A stretch of DNA of 64,000 nt, taken from NCBI RefSeq assembly GCF_018403325.1, contig NZ_BOSL01000004.1, positions 124,001 through 188,000 of the forward strand, written 5' to 3'. Position numbers and translations under genes: made by a program. Origin of the DNA: Paenibacillus vini. GTDB lineage: Bacteria; Bacillota; Bacilli; Paenibacillales; Paenibacillaceae. Below, piece by piece: positions 44,582 through 52,685 of the stretch (position 1 is its first letter; each line of letters opens with the position of its first letter). Below the pieces are notes generated by a model. It was not told the origin of the DNA. It searched no databases and was given only the letters and a program-made list of their open reading frames with translations.

Positions 44582-45199
44582 ATGTCCAATTTCGAGATAA
44601 TCAATGAGGTTCCGATCAAAAGGAAAGCGGTTGCATTCACTTTTGACGATGGTCCCAACCCGGTCTATACGCCCCAGGTGTTGGATATATTCCGGGAGGC
44701 CGGAGCAAAGGCCACCTTTTTTATGATTGGCAGCCAGATGGAGTTGAGCCCTGAGTTGGTAAGGGAGGCTCACGAGCAGGGTCATGAGATCGGAAACCAT
44801 ACCTATACGCATCCGAGCCTGCCGGAGCTTCTCAAACAGGAATGCAGAGAAGAGCTGATCCAGACCGAGAAGCTGATTGAGAAGTTGACCGGAGTCGCTC
44901 CGAAAGTGTTCCGTCCGCCTTATTTTGCATATAACGAGCTGGTAGCGGAAGTTGTTGAGGAGCTTGGCTACAAGGCGATCGGGGCTCTTAACGGAGCAGC
45001 GACGGACTGGGAGATGCCGGGCGTCCGGCATATTGTTGACAAGAGCCGGGAGCAGGTGAGACCGGGCAGTATTTTGATCTTTCATGATGGATACGATGAC
45101 CGGTCCCAGTCCGTGGAAGCCGTTCGAATTTTAGTATCCGAATTGACAGCCGAAGGGTATGAACTGGTGACGGTTAGCGAACTGCTTCAGAGCGTTTAA
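44582..45199 (+). CDS. Polysaccharide deacetylase (NodB-like)
   Basis: A 205-residue enzyme of carbohydrate esterase family 4. The motifs are complete: TFDDGP (catalytic base and metal Asp), HTYTHPS (metal His pair), RPPYF, and LIFHDG (catalytic His). There is no signal peptide, unusual for wall-acting members, so it may work on a cytoplasmic substrate or be exported another way. AAGGAGAG precedes the ATG. Its position after the orphan binding protein suggests co-regulation by the upstream YesM/YesN pair. Confidence 0.9.
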   Translation: MSNFEIINEVPIKRKAVAFTFDDGPNPVYTPQVLDIFREAGAKATFFMIGSQMELSPELVREAHEQGHEIGNHTYTHPSLPELLKQECREELIQTEKLIEKLTGVAPKVFRPPYFAYNELVAEVVEELGYKAIGALNGAATDWEMPGVRHIVDKSREQVRPGSILIFHDGYDDRSQSVEAVRILVSELTAEGYELVTVSELLQSV

Positions 45200-45221
45200 T
45201 AGAGACAAGCTAAAAGTAAAG

Positions 45222-45258
45222 ACCGGTACAGGATGAATGAATCCAATGCCGGTTTTTT
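45222..45258 (+). terminator. Terminator after the deacetylase gene
   Basis: ACCGG pairs with CCGGT, with an inner GGAT/ATCC pair, followed by six T residues. Confidence 0.65.
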
Positions 45259-45365
45259 CTATGATCTCCGCTTCGAAATCCATAGACGGGACTCAAATTT
45301 AAAATATTTTGGATCCTACGCAAGAAAAGCCTATGATCCTCTATTCATTTGAATTACTATCATAT

Positions 45366-45371
45366 TATAAT
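45366..45371 (+). promoter_or_regulatory. Candidate -10 box of the cyclic-di-GMP operon
   Basis: TATAAT lies 66 bases before the start codon and just upstream of the three 13-bp repeats. The -35 (ATTCAT, 17 bases upstream) is poor. Confidence 0.4.
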
Positions 45372-45381
45372 CACTACAGAT

Positions 45382-45420
45382 ATCCACAACAGGCATCCAC
45401 AACAGGCATCCACAACAGGC
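45382..45420. repeat. Three perfect tandem 13-bp repeats (ATCCACAACAGGC)
   Basis: Three identical 13-mers run without gaps, followed by ATC of a fourth, directly before the ribosome binding site of the MHYT-GGDEF-EAL gene and probably in its mRNA leader. The first copy with its left flank reads ATATCCACA, one change from the DnaA box TTATCCACA; the other two differ at two places. Confidence 0.85.
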
Positions 45421-45436
45421 ATCATGAGAGGCAGGA

Positions 45437-47446
45437 ATGAAGATAGTGTATTTAGAAGGCAGCTATAACTCCTATATCGTTGTGTTATCCATTTTTATTG
45501 CCATATTAGCTTCCTATTCGGCTCTAACCATCACAGCGAGAATTACGCGGGAGACGGGCAGGACCCGGTTTTATTGGATCATGGCCGGCTCCTTCGTAAT
45601 GGGTACGGGGGTTTGGGCGACGCATTTCGTCGGCATGCTGGCATTCCACTTGAAGATGACTGTCAAATATAATATAGGCCTCACTTTGCTTTCGATGATG
45701 GTGAGCATAATATCTTCATTTATTGCGTTTTATCTGACCCTGCCTAAAAATATAGATTGGATTAAATTTGCCGTCGGCGGCTTCGCTATGGGCAGCGGGA
45801 TTGTAATCATGCATTACGTGGGCATGGAAGCAATGATGATGTCTGCACATATATCGTACGATCCGTTGTATTGGACCTTGTCCGCCGGCATTGCTCTAGT
45901 TGCTTCCTATGCGGCCATGTTTCTGCTGCTGCGGTTCCGGACCCAATACGGAACAAGCTGGTTGAAGTGGCTGTCAGCCTGCCTAATGGGGCTTGCGATT
46001 TGCGGGATGCATTATACGGGAATGAAAGCCGCCAATTTCACCGAGCATGCGGGCGCGGTGTTAGAGCCGGAGCCTGTAGCCGATTATATGCTGTTGCTGG
46101 GCGTTACTATAGTTATCTTTAGTATTTTTCTGGTGTCGTGGGGCGCGTTATTCTTTGACCGGTATTTCCTGGAGAAGATGGCTTACCTGGATACGGTCAC
46201 CGGACTTCCTAACCGGAATGAAATGAACCGTTTTTTTGACAGGCATACCGGTGAAGAGAGCATCGGGGTCTTGTTTATGGATCTGGACCAATTCAAAGCG
46301 GTAAATGACACGCTGGGTCACCATATTGGGGATTTTCTCATCCAGCAGGTAGGCGAACGGTTAAGTAAATTCGTGCATAGCGGGCTCGAAGTGTTTCGGA
46401 TGGGCGGCGACGAGTTTTTGATTACCGTAGCGCCATGCGATCAGGAACAGGCCGAACGGTTAGCGGAACAAGTTCTAAAGAGCATTAAAAAAGTATATTC
46501 CATTCAAGGTAACGAGTTGTTCATTACGGCAAGCATCGGGATCAGCATAAGCTCTATCCACGATACGGACCGTTCCGTTTTGCTGAAATTTGCGGATACG
46601 GCGATGTATAGAGCCAAGGGAGCGGGAAAGAACCGGTATTGCGTGTACAGCGAGGAAATGGGAAAACAGGAGCTTCGTAAAATGGAGCTGGAGAAGGACC
46701 TTCACCCGGCGCTGGATAATGAGCAATTTTTTTTGGTATATCAGCCAAGATGGAATGTGAAGGAAAATTGTCTGGCCGGCTGGGAGGCCTTGATCCGTTG
46801 GAATCACCCCCGGCTCGGGATTATATCTCCGGGTGAATTTATACCTATCGCCGAGGAGACCGGCCTGATTGTACCGATGACGGACTGGACGCTGAAGAAG
46901 GCTTGTCTACAATGCCGGGAATGGCAGGCACGAGGAGTTCTGGAGCCGATTTCCGTGAATCTCTCCGTCCGTTTGTTTCAGACGGGAAGTTTGCAGAAGA
47001 CGGTCCAAAGAATATTGGACGAAGCGGGCTTGGACCCGCAATGGCTGGAGCTCGAAATTACGGAATCGATGGTGCTGTATGACATCCAGGAAATTATCCG
47101 GCAAATCGAAGGCATCCGAAATATGGGGGTCAAGATTTCGATGGATGATTTCGGGACAGGCTATTCCTCCATTGGCCTGCTGGACATGATTCCTCTGGAT
47201 ACGCTCAAGCTGGACCGCCTGTTTACGAATAACTTGGAGAGCCCGACCAAGCGGGCCATTATTAGCGCTATCATTCTCATGGCCGAGAATCTTCATCTGG
47301 AGGTCATTGCCGAGGGAGTCGAGAACCAAGAACACGTCGATTTTTTATTGCAGCTCGGTTGCCGCAATATGCAGGGATATTTTTACGGCAGGCCGATGAG
47401 TATTGAGCAAATCGATGAGTGGATGAAGCAGAGGAGCATTATATAA
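45437..47446 (+). CDS. MHYT-GGDEF-EAL protein (cyclic-di-GMP turnover)
   Basis: A 669-residue membrane protein. Residues about 10-230 form seven helices with three MHYT-type motifs (THFVGM, MHYVGM, MHYTGM), thought to bind metal and sense gases. The GGDEF domain has an intact GGDEF (323-327) but no RxxD inhibition site just before it. The EAL domain has GWEALIRW (E450, A451, L452) and later DDFGTGYSS. Both domains look catalytically competent, so net direction depends on sensing. Its stop overlaps the start of the next gene by one base. Confidence 0.93.
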   Translation: MKIVYLEGSYNSYIVVLSIFIAILASYSALTITARITRETGRTRFYWIMAGSFVMGTGVWATHFVGMLAFHLKMTVKYNIGLTLLSMMVSIISSFIAFYLTLPKNIDWIKFAVGGFAMGSGIVIMHYVGMEAMMMSAHISYDPLYWTLSAGIALVASYAAMFLLLRFRTQYGTSWLKWLSACLMGLAICGMHYTGMKAANFTEHAGAVLEPEPVADYMLLLGVTIVIFSIFLVSWGALFFDRYFLEKMAYLDTVTGLPNRNEMNRFFDRHTGEESIGVLFMDLDQFKAVNDTLGHHIGDFLIQQVGERLSKFVHSGLEVFRMGGDEFLITVAPCDQEQAERLAEQVLKSIKKVYSIQGNELFITASIGISISSIHDTDRSVLLKFADTAMYRAKGAGKNRYCVYSEEMGKQELRKMELEKDLHPALDNEQFFLVYQPRWNVKENCLAGWEALIRWNHPRLGIISPGEFIPIAEETGLIVPMTDWTLKKACLQCREWQARGVLEPISVNLSVRLFQTGSLQKTVQRILDEAGLDPQWLELEITESMVLYDIQEIIRQIEGIRNMGVKISMDDFGTGYSSIGLLDMIPLDTLKLDRLFTNNLESPTKRAIISAIILMAENLHLEVIAEGVENQEHVDFLLQLGCRNMQGYFYGRPMSIEQIDEWMKQRSII

Positions 47447-48534
47447 TGAGATCCGATACACGGGCATTGCATAGAAAAATATTAATCACTTATTGGGTTG
47501 TCCTTGGCATATCCGTAATTGCGGAAATGGTCGCCCTTTATGTGAAATTTACGACTGAACCCGATCGGGTTTCCGAATATCTGGTCCATACGATGTTCCT
47601 GCCAACCGCTATTCAACTCCTTGTGTTGGGAATCAATGAGGTCGCCTACCGGTTTCGGATCGATCAGCCCTTGCTCATTATTCTAAGCGGCACTTGTATC
47701 GCCTCCGCTTTAATGATTGCCAATAAGACAATTCATCTTCAATATATATTTCTTCTTTCATTACTGGTCTCCATGTTCTATTTCAACATTAAAAGGCTTT
47801 ATTTTGCCTTTGCAGTCAATATGGCGGCTTTTGGAATGGTGTACTGGGCGTTCCCCCGGATCCGGGAGAGCATGGGAGGATATGAGATTTCGGCCTTTAT
47901 TTTTGCCATGGTCGGGATGCTATACATCTTGCGGGGCATTATTCAGAGGGGCGAGGAAATACTGAACGACCTCATGCGCATGGTAAGAAGCGAACAGGAA
48001 CTGGTGGTCAAGAATGCGTTGATGGACCGGATGGTAAAAATCGATGCATTGACCGACCTTTACAATCACAAGACTTTGCATGAGTACCTGGATCAGTTGA
48101 TCGAGCAAAGCAATAACTGCGAAATGCCGCTTCAGCTAGCAGTCCTGGACATCGATGACTTTAAGAGCGTCAATGACACGTTCGGCCATGCGGTAGGGGA
48201 CATCATCCTGGCCCGGGTAGCGAGTACGCTGAAGGAATCCTTCTCCCCGTATGAAATTATCGCAAGATACGGCGGAGAGGAATTTGTTGTGATATTTCCG
48301 GGGAAAACGCTGGAAGAGGCTTACCGGGAGACAGAAAAGGCTAGAGAGAACATCTGGCGCCTCGGGCATGAGGAAATGGACGGACGCCGGATTTCGGTCA
48401 GTATCGGACTGGCGGAATACCGGGCAGGACGGACCCGTTCGGATTTGTTTGAGCAGGCGGATTCACTGCTTTACGAAGCCAAGAAAAGCGGAAAAAACCG
48501 GACCATGCTGCAAGCCTATGAGGTCGTATCCTGA
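47446..48534 (+). CDS. Membrane diguanylate cyclase (GGDEF)
   Basis: A 362-residue protein. Five or six helices fill the first 180 residues, with no named sensor domain recognised; a short helix then leads to a GGDEF domain with GGEEF (276-280) and the conserved VLDIDDFKSVNDTFGH. The ATG at 47446 overlaps the previous stop (TAATG), so it is translationally coupled to the MHYT-GGDEF-EAL gene. An enzyme of opposite or tuning activity encoded in one operon with it is plausible. No allosteric RxxD site is seen. Confidence 0.92.
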   Translation: MRSDTRALHRKILITYWVVLGISVIAEMVALYVKFTTEPDRVSEYLVHTMFLPTAIQLLVLGINEVAYRFRIDQPLLIILSGTCIASALMIANKTIHLQYIFLLSLLVSMFYFNIKRLYFAFAVNMAAFGMVYWAFPRIRESMGGYEISAFIFAMVGMLYILRGIIQRGEEILNDLMRMVRSEQELVVKNALMDRMVKIDALTDLYNHKTLHEYLDQLIEQSNNCEMPLQLAVLDIDDFKSVNDTFGHAVGDIILARVASTLKESFSPYEIIARYGGEEFVVIFPGKTLEEAYRETEKARENIWRLGHEEMDGRRISVSIGLAEYRAGRTRSDLFEQADSLLYEAKKSGKNRTMLQAYEVVS

Positions 48535-48592
48535 CAGGCTATACATATAGGTCCGGTTTGCGAGATTAGCGGTATGAAATAGGATGAGTATT

Positions 48593-49225
48593 CTAAACCA
48601 GCCAGTTTTCACCGCCGGTTAAGTACTTCTCCGTTAATATGGTCAACAATTGGATGCCGACCTCGTTATGCCCGCCTTCGGGGATGATCAGGTCGGCGTA
48701 TTTTTTGGAGGGCTCGATAAACGCCTCATGCATCGGCTTCACTGTGGCTAGATATTGCTGATGGATGGAGTGGATTGAGCGGCCCCGTTCCTCGATATCC
48801 CGCAGAACACGACGCAGCAGGCGAACATCGGAATCCGTGTCCACAAACACTTTGATATTGAGTAAATTGCGGAGTTTTTCGTCATAGAGCACGAATAAAC
48901 CCTCGACAATGGCAATGCGGTTTGGTTTAAGATGAACGGTATCCGAGGCCGAGCGGGTATGTTGGGTAAAATCATATACCGGCGCATAGGCGGCTTGTCC
49001 GCTATTGAGAAGGGTTAAATGCTCGATCAGTAGCTCGTTGTCAAACGCGAAGGGATGATCGTAATTGGTCAGCTGACGTTCATCCATCGTTAAGTGAGAC
49101 TGATCTTTATAATAATTGTCCTGCGATATAAACGTAACTTTATCCGATCCAAGCTGCTCAATGACGGAGCGGGCAACTGTTGTTTTTCCGGAGCCGGTGC
49201 CGCCGGCGATGCCGATAATTAACAT
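48593..49225 (-). CDS. udk: Uridine kinase
   Basis: A 210-residue salvage enzyme that phosphorylates uridine and cytidine using ATP or GTP. P-loop GGTGSGKT is at about 8-15, followed by the uridine-binding ISQDNYYKDQSHL, NYDHPFAFDN, YDFTQHTR and later RLLRRVLRDIEERGR. Length and motif order match UMP-forming Udk of Bacillus. It is on the minus strand, convergent with the GGDEF gene. Confidence 0.95.
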   Translation of the reverse strand: MLIIGIAGGTGSGKTTVARSVIEQLGSDKVTFISQDNYYKDQSHLTMDERQLTNYDHPFAFDNELLIEHLTLLNSGQAAYAPVYDFTQHTRSASDTVHLKPNRIAIVEGLFVLYDEKLRNLLNIKVFVDTDSDVRLLRRVLRDIEERGRSIHSIHQQYLATVKPMHEAFIEPSKKYADLIIPEGGHNEVGIQLLTILTEKYLTGGENWLV

Positions 49226-49451
49226 GGCGATTCAAATAACCTCCTACTTAATTTCCCTAAGAACATTTCAGTATTGTAGCATAGCATCCGTATTTTTTCA
49301 CCATCGCAGCAGGCCTGTTTTGCGCGGTTTTTGTTCATGTGTCGAAATTATGGCGCGCATAACCCGGGCTCTTAAGCGGCTTGGGTTGGCTTCATAGAAT
49401 GAATTCGATATAATCTATGAAAGAATATCTATGAGAGGGGAAATTTGGAAG

Positions 49452-50708
49452 ATGGGAATGAAGAGAATAGCAGCCTCCTTTTTATCGCTGCTTTTAGCGG
49501 TGACTTTGTTTGCGCCAGCGGCCTCCGCTGCCGCCAAACCGGTGGCACTGCAAGTGGATGGGGAGCGGGTCGGATTTGACGGACATGCGCCGGTGATCGA
49601 TCGCGGGATGACCTTGGTCCCTATGGAGGAACTGTTTGAGGCGCTCAATTTCAAGTTTGAACAGGATGCCAAGTCCAAACTTGTCAAAGGAACGAAAAAC
49701 GGACTGACGATCGAGCTTGAGAACGGCCGGAATGCAGCCGTCGTCAATGGACAATCGGTTCAGTTAAGCTCCGCGCCAAAGCAGATTGAAGGAGTTACAT
49801 ATCTTCCGGTACGTTCGTTCGGGGATGCAGCCGGATACGAGGTTTTCTGGGATGAGGCGTCCCGAACCGTAATCCTGAAGAGCAAGGAGGTAGCGGCAAG
49901 CGGACGCGGATTCCTGTGGGAGGTCGAGAATGCCGGCAATAAGGTATATTTGCTCGGTTCGATGCACCTGGCGGACGCCAGCTTTTACCCGCTGCATCCT
50001 TCTATAGAACAAGCCTTTGAAGAGGCCGATTACCTTGGGGTAGAAGTCGATATTGCGAAGGCCGCCGATCCGGAAACCCAGGAACTGGTCATGAAGCTGG
50101 GTGCCTATCAGGATGGAACCACACTGAAGGATCATATTTCCGAGACGACTTACGCCAAGCTGGGTAACATTTTAGCGGAAAACGGCCTGCCTAAGGATGC
50201 GCTGGATGCATTCAAGCCATGGGTGGTCGAAACGACGCTTTCAACGCTCCAGGCCTCCAAAACAGGATATGAGGGGCAAACCGGCATCGATCTTTACTTC
50301 CTTACGAAGGCGATGGAGCGCAAGCTTCCGATTATCGAACTGGAGTCGTACGAATCCCAATTGGGCATGTTTAACGGCTTTTCGCCGAAGCTGCAGGAAG
50401 ACAATTTGCTTGCCGTATTGAATAACTTCGATCAAGTTGACGACAGCGTGACTGCTATGGCGGACATGTGGAAAACCGGTAACGACGCGGCCTTGCTGGA
50501 GCTGGTCCAGGAAATGGGCAAGAACGAGGAATTCAACAAGGCGATGCTCGTAGACCGGAACATTGCAATGACCGATAAAATCGAAGGCTATTTGAAAGGC
50601 CAAAAATCTTCCGTCTATCTGATCGTGGTGGGTGCGGCACATATGGCCGGAGACATCGGGATCGTGAACCTGCTGGAGGAAAAGGGATTTACGGTTACTA
50701 GAAAATAG
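49452..50708 (+). CDS. Secreted TraB/GumN-family protein with stalk domain
   Basis: About 418 residues. A signal peptide ends near PAASAAA. A copper-amine-oxidase-type stalk domain (about 28-145) is seen as LQVDGERVGFDGHAPVIDR and then YLPVRSFGDAAGYEVFW. The TraB/GumN domain follows, with LLGSMHLAD and, near the end, VVGAAHMAG, the two paired GxxH motifs of this likely metallopeptidase-like family. ATG at 49452 (or 49458) is preferred over ATG 49431. A paralogue of the stalk domain is in the gene at 5844. Substrate unknown. Confidence 0.88.
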   Translation: MGMKRIAASFLSLLLAVTLFAPAASAAAKPVALQVDGERVGFDGHAPVIDRGMTLVPMEELFEALNFKFEQDAKSKLVKGTKNGLTIELENGRNAAVVNGQSVQLSSAPKQIEGVTYLPVRSFGDAAGYEVFWDEASRTVILKSKEVAASGRGFLWEVENAGNKVYLLGSMHLADASFYPLHPSIEQAFEEADYLGVEVDIAKAADPETQELVMKLGAYQDGTTLKDHISETTYAKLGNILAENGLPKDALDAFKPWVVETTLSTLQASKTGYEGQTGIDLYFLTKAMERKLPIIELESYESQLGMFNGFSPKLQEDNLLAVLNNFDQVDDSVTAMADMWKTGNDAALLELVQEMGKNEEFNKAMLVDRNIAMTDKIEGYLKGQKSSVYLIVVGAAHMAGDIGIVNLLEEKGFTVTRK

Positions 50709-50714
50709 ATTTAA

Positions 50715-50742
50715 GAATACGAATATGAATATGAATATGAAT
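50715..50742. repeat. Short GAATAT hexamer repeat
   Basis: GAATAC followed by three GAATAT units and a broken fifth lies just after the TraB/GumN stop codon. It is a simple repeat, possibly variable in length between strains. Confidence 0.7.
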
Positions 50743-50755
50743 CACAAACAATGAG

Positions 50756-50780
50756 CACGCCGGACACGGCGTGTTTTTTG
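50756..50780 (+). terminator. Terminator after the TraB/GumN gene
   Basis: CACGCCG pairs with CGGCGTG around GACA, followed by six T residues. Confidence 0.85.
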
Positions 50781-50857
50781 TTTTAAACCGGGTCTCATTT
50801 CATGCCAAGCTCGGGGGGGCTAATTGAAGAGAAGCACGCTTAGTAAAAAGTATTCCG

Positions 50858-50871
50858 AGAAAGCGCTACCA
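50858..50871. promoter_or_regulatory. Candidate cre site (CcpA catabolite control)
   Basis: AGAAAGCGCTACCA agrees with the cre consensus TGNAANCGNWNNCA except for its first base. It lies just upstream of AT-rich -10-like sequence (TATATT/TATATA) and about 50 bases before the kinase start. That the sugar transport cluster is repressed by preferred sugars is a natural inference. Confidence 0.5.
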
Positions 50872-50918
50872 ATGGTATATTATATAAAAATTGTTCCAAA
50901 TGGGGGGGAGCTTGCCGC

Positions 50919-52685
50919 ATGCAGCAGTGGCTTGGGAAATCGCTCAAGCATAAGTTGTCGCTCTTAATCATCTTCGCCACGCTGGTTCCTCTGCTGTTTC
51001 TCGGATTGTTCTCCTACAAAATGGCGGAGGGCGTGTCCGAAGAAAAGGCCAAAATATCGGGGATGAACACGCTTCGCCAACTGGAGGCTTATCTCGGGAC
51101 GATGGTAGGGGATGCGGAGAATATGTCCTTGTTTCTGATCGGAAACAGCAGCGTCCAAAGCTATTTAAAAGCACCGGAGAGCGACTTGAAGCTGCAGAAT
51201 TCCATCATTCTGCTGTTGAACAGTCTGGCATTCTCCAAAGATTACGTCGCCAATATCGTGATCGAGCCGCTCGACGCCAAACGAAGCATCACGCTTAAGT
51301 CTCTGATCCGTTCGGATTTCGCGGACATTACCGGGACGGAATCAGGATACTACGCACGTCATCCGAAATGGTGGTCCCCCGTTCATCGCCAGTGGACCTT
51401 CGAGGGGATGCGTGAGGTGATAACGCTGTCCCGGCCGGTTCGCAGCACCGATAAGTACAAACCGATCGGGAAGCTCCAGATCAATCTGGATCAGTCGGTC
51501 GTCGCCCATCAGGTGAGTCAGGCCGCGATGGAGGAGAGCGGATTTGTTCTGCTGCTGGATGCGGAGAACCGGATCATTGCCGGACCTGCGGACATGGGGA
51601 CGAACTTGCCGCTTGACCATTACTATCCGGGGATCGGGGATCTGGACGGGATAAGCGGAGACCTTAACTATGGGGAAGGCAGCGACAAAAAGACGATTCT
51701 GTACCGGACGATGGACGGGGTCGGCTGGAAGCTGGTCGGCCTGATTCCGGCGCAGGAATACCGGTCGCAGAACCGGTATTTTCTTTCCTTGACGGCAGTA
51801 GCTGTTACCGGGGCCATTTTGCTCGTTATTTTCTCCGTTTTGTTTTTAATACAGAAGATTACCAAGCCTTTATCCGCATTAACGAGATTCCTCAAGAATG
51901 CCAGTCCTGACGAGCCGTTACCGGCCCTCCCGGTCAAATCGATTGATGAAGTAGGGCAGCTGATCATCAGCTATAACCGGTTAAGCTCGCGGATTATGAA
52001 GCTAAACGAGGAAGTTAAATTGAACGAATCGCTGAAAAAGGAAGCCGATATGCATGCGCTTCAGGTACAGATTAATCCTCATTTTCTCTATAACACGCTG
52101 TCCTCGATCCATTGGCTGGCGCTAATGAACCAGGATACGAAGATTGCGGATATGGTCGGCTCTTTGAGCGACTTTTTACGGTTTAGCCTGAATAGCGGCC
52201 AGGAATATTGCACGGTCCACCAGGAAATCATGCATGTCCGCAACTACGCCAACATTCAATCAGCCCGTTATCCGGATCGATTTACGCTAGAAATTTTGTG
52301 CGATGAAAGCTTGAACGAGGTTTTCATGCTAAAACTGCTGCTGCAGCCTCTGGTGGAAAATGCGATGCTTCACGGGATCTTGAAGCAAAAGCTGCCCGGG
52401 ACGATCACGATTTCCATCAAGGGGGAGGGACAGCGGCTGGAATTGTATGTGGAAGACGACGGCGTGGGTATGTCCGCCGAACGGCTGAACTGGTTGAGAG
52501 AGCAACTGGCCGAGAATCCGAGATATGAGCCGACGCGCTCTCCGCAGGGAAGCTATGGACTGCGTAATGTCCACAAGCGCTTGCTGCTTCATTACGGCAA
52601 GGATTCCGGATTGCGCGTGGAAAGTACGGAAGGAGAAGGGACCAGGGTCAGTTTTACGATTCCTTGCAAGGGGGAACAGCCATGA
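50919..52685 (+). CDS. YesM-type sensor histidine kinase
   Basis: A 588-residue membrane kinase: helix 1 about 12-32, an extracytoplasmic sensor about 33-285, helix 2 about 285-310, HAMP, then QINPHFLYNTL with the phosphorylated His (H388), LVENAMLHG and DDGVGM. The ATG at 50919 follows GGGGGGAG. It overlaps the response-regulator start by four bases (ATGA). With the regulator, binding protein and two permeases downstream it forms the standard Paenibacillus sugar-responsive unit, and a candidate cre site precedes it. Confidence 0.93.
   Translation: MQQWLGKSLKHKLSLLIIFATLVPLLFLGLFSYKMAEGVSEEKAKISGMNTLRQLEAYLGTMVGDAENMSLFLIGNSSVQSYLKAPESDLKLQNSIILLLNSLAFSKDYVANIVIEPLDAKRSITLKSLIRSDFADITGTESGYYARHPKWWSPVHRQWTFEGMREVITLSRPVRSTDKYKPIGKLQINLDQSVVAHQVSQAAMEESGFVLLLDAENRIIAGPADMGTNLPLDHYYPGIGDLDGISGDLNYGEGSDKKTILYRTMDGVGWKLVGLIPAQEYRSQNRYFLSLTAVAVTGAILLVIFSVLFLIQKITKPLSALTRFLKNASPDEPLPALPVKSIDEVGQLIISYNRLSSRIMKLNEEVKLNESLKKEADMHALQVQINPHFLYNTLSSIHWLALMNQDTKIADMVGSLSDFLRFSLNSGQEYCTVHQEIMHVRNYANIQSARYPDRFTLEILCDESLNEVFMLKLLLQPLVENAMLHGILKQKLPGTITISIKGEGQRLELYVEDDGVGMSAERLNWLREQLAENPRYEPTRSPQGSYGLRNVHKRLLLHYGKDSGLRVESTEGEGTRVSFTIPCKGEQP

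Noticed and set aside
45382-45420. Triple 13-mer as plasmid iterons or replication origin
   Set aside because: No replication initiator gene is near and only three copies exist; they sit in the leader of a cyclic-di-GMP gene.
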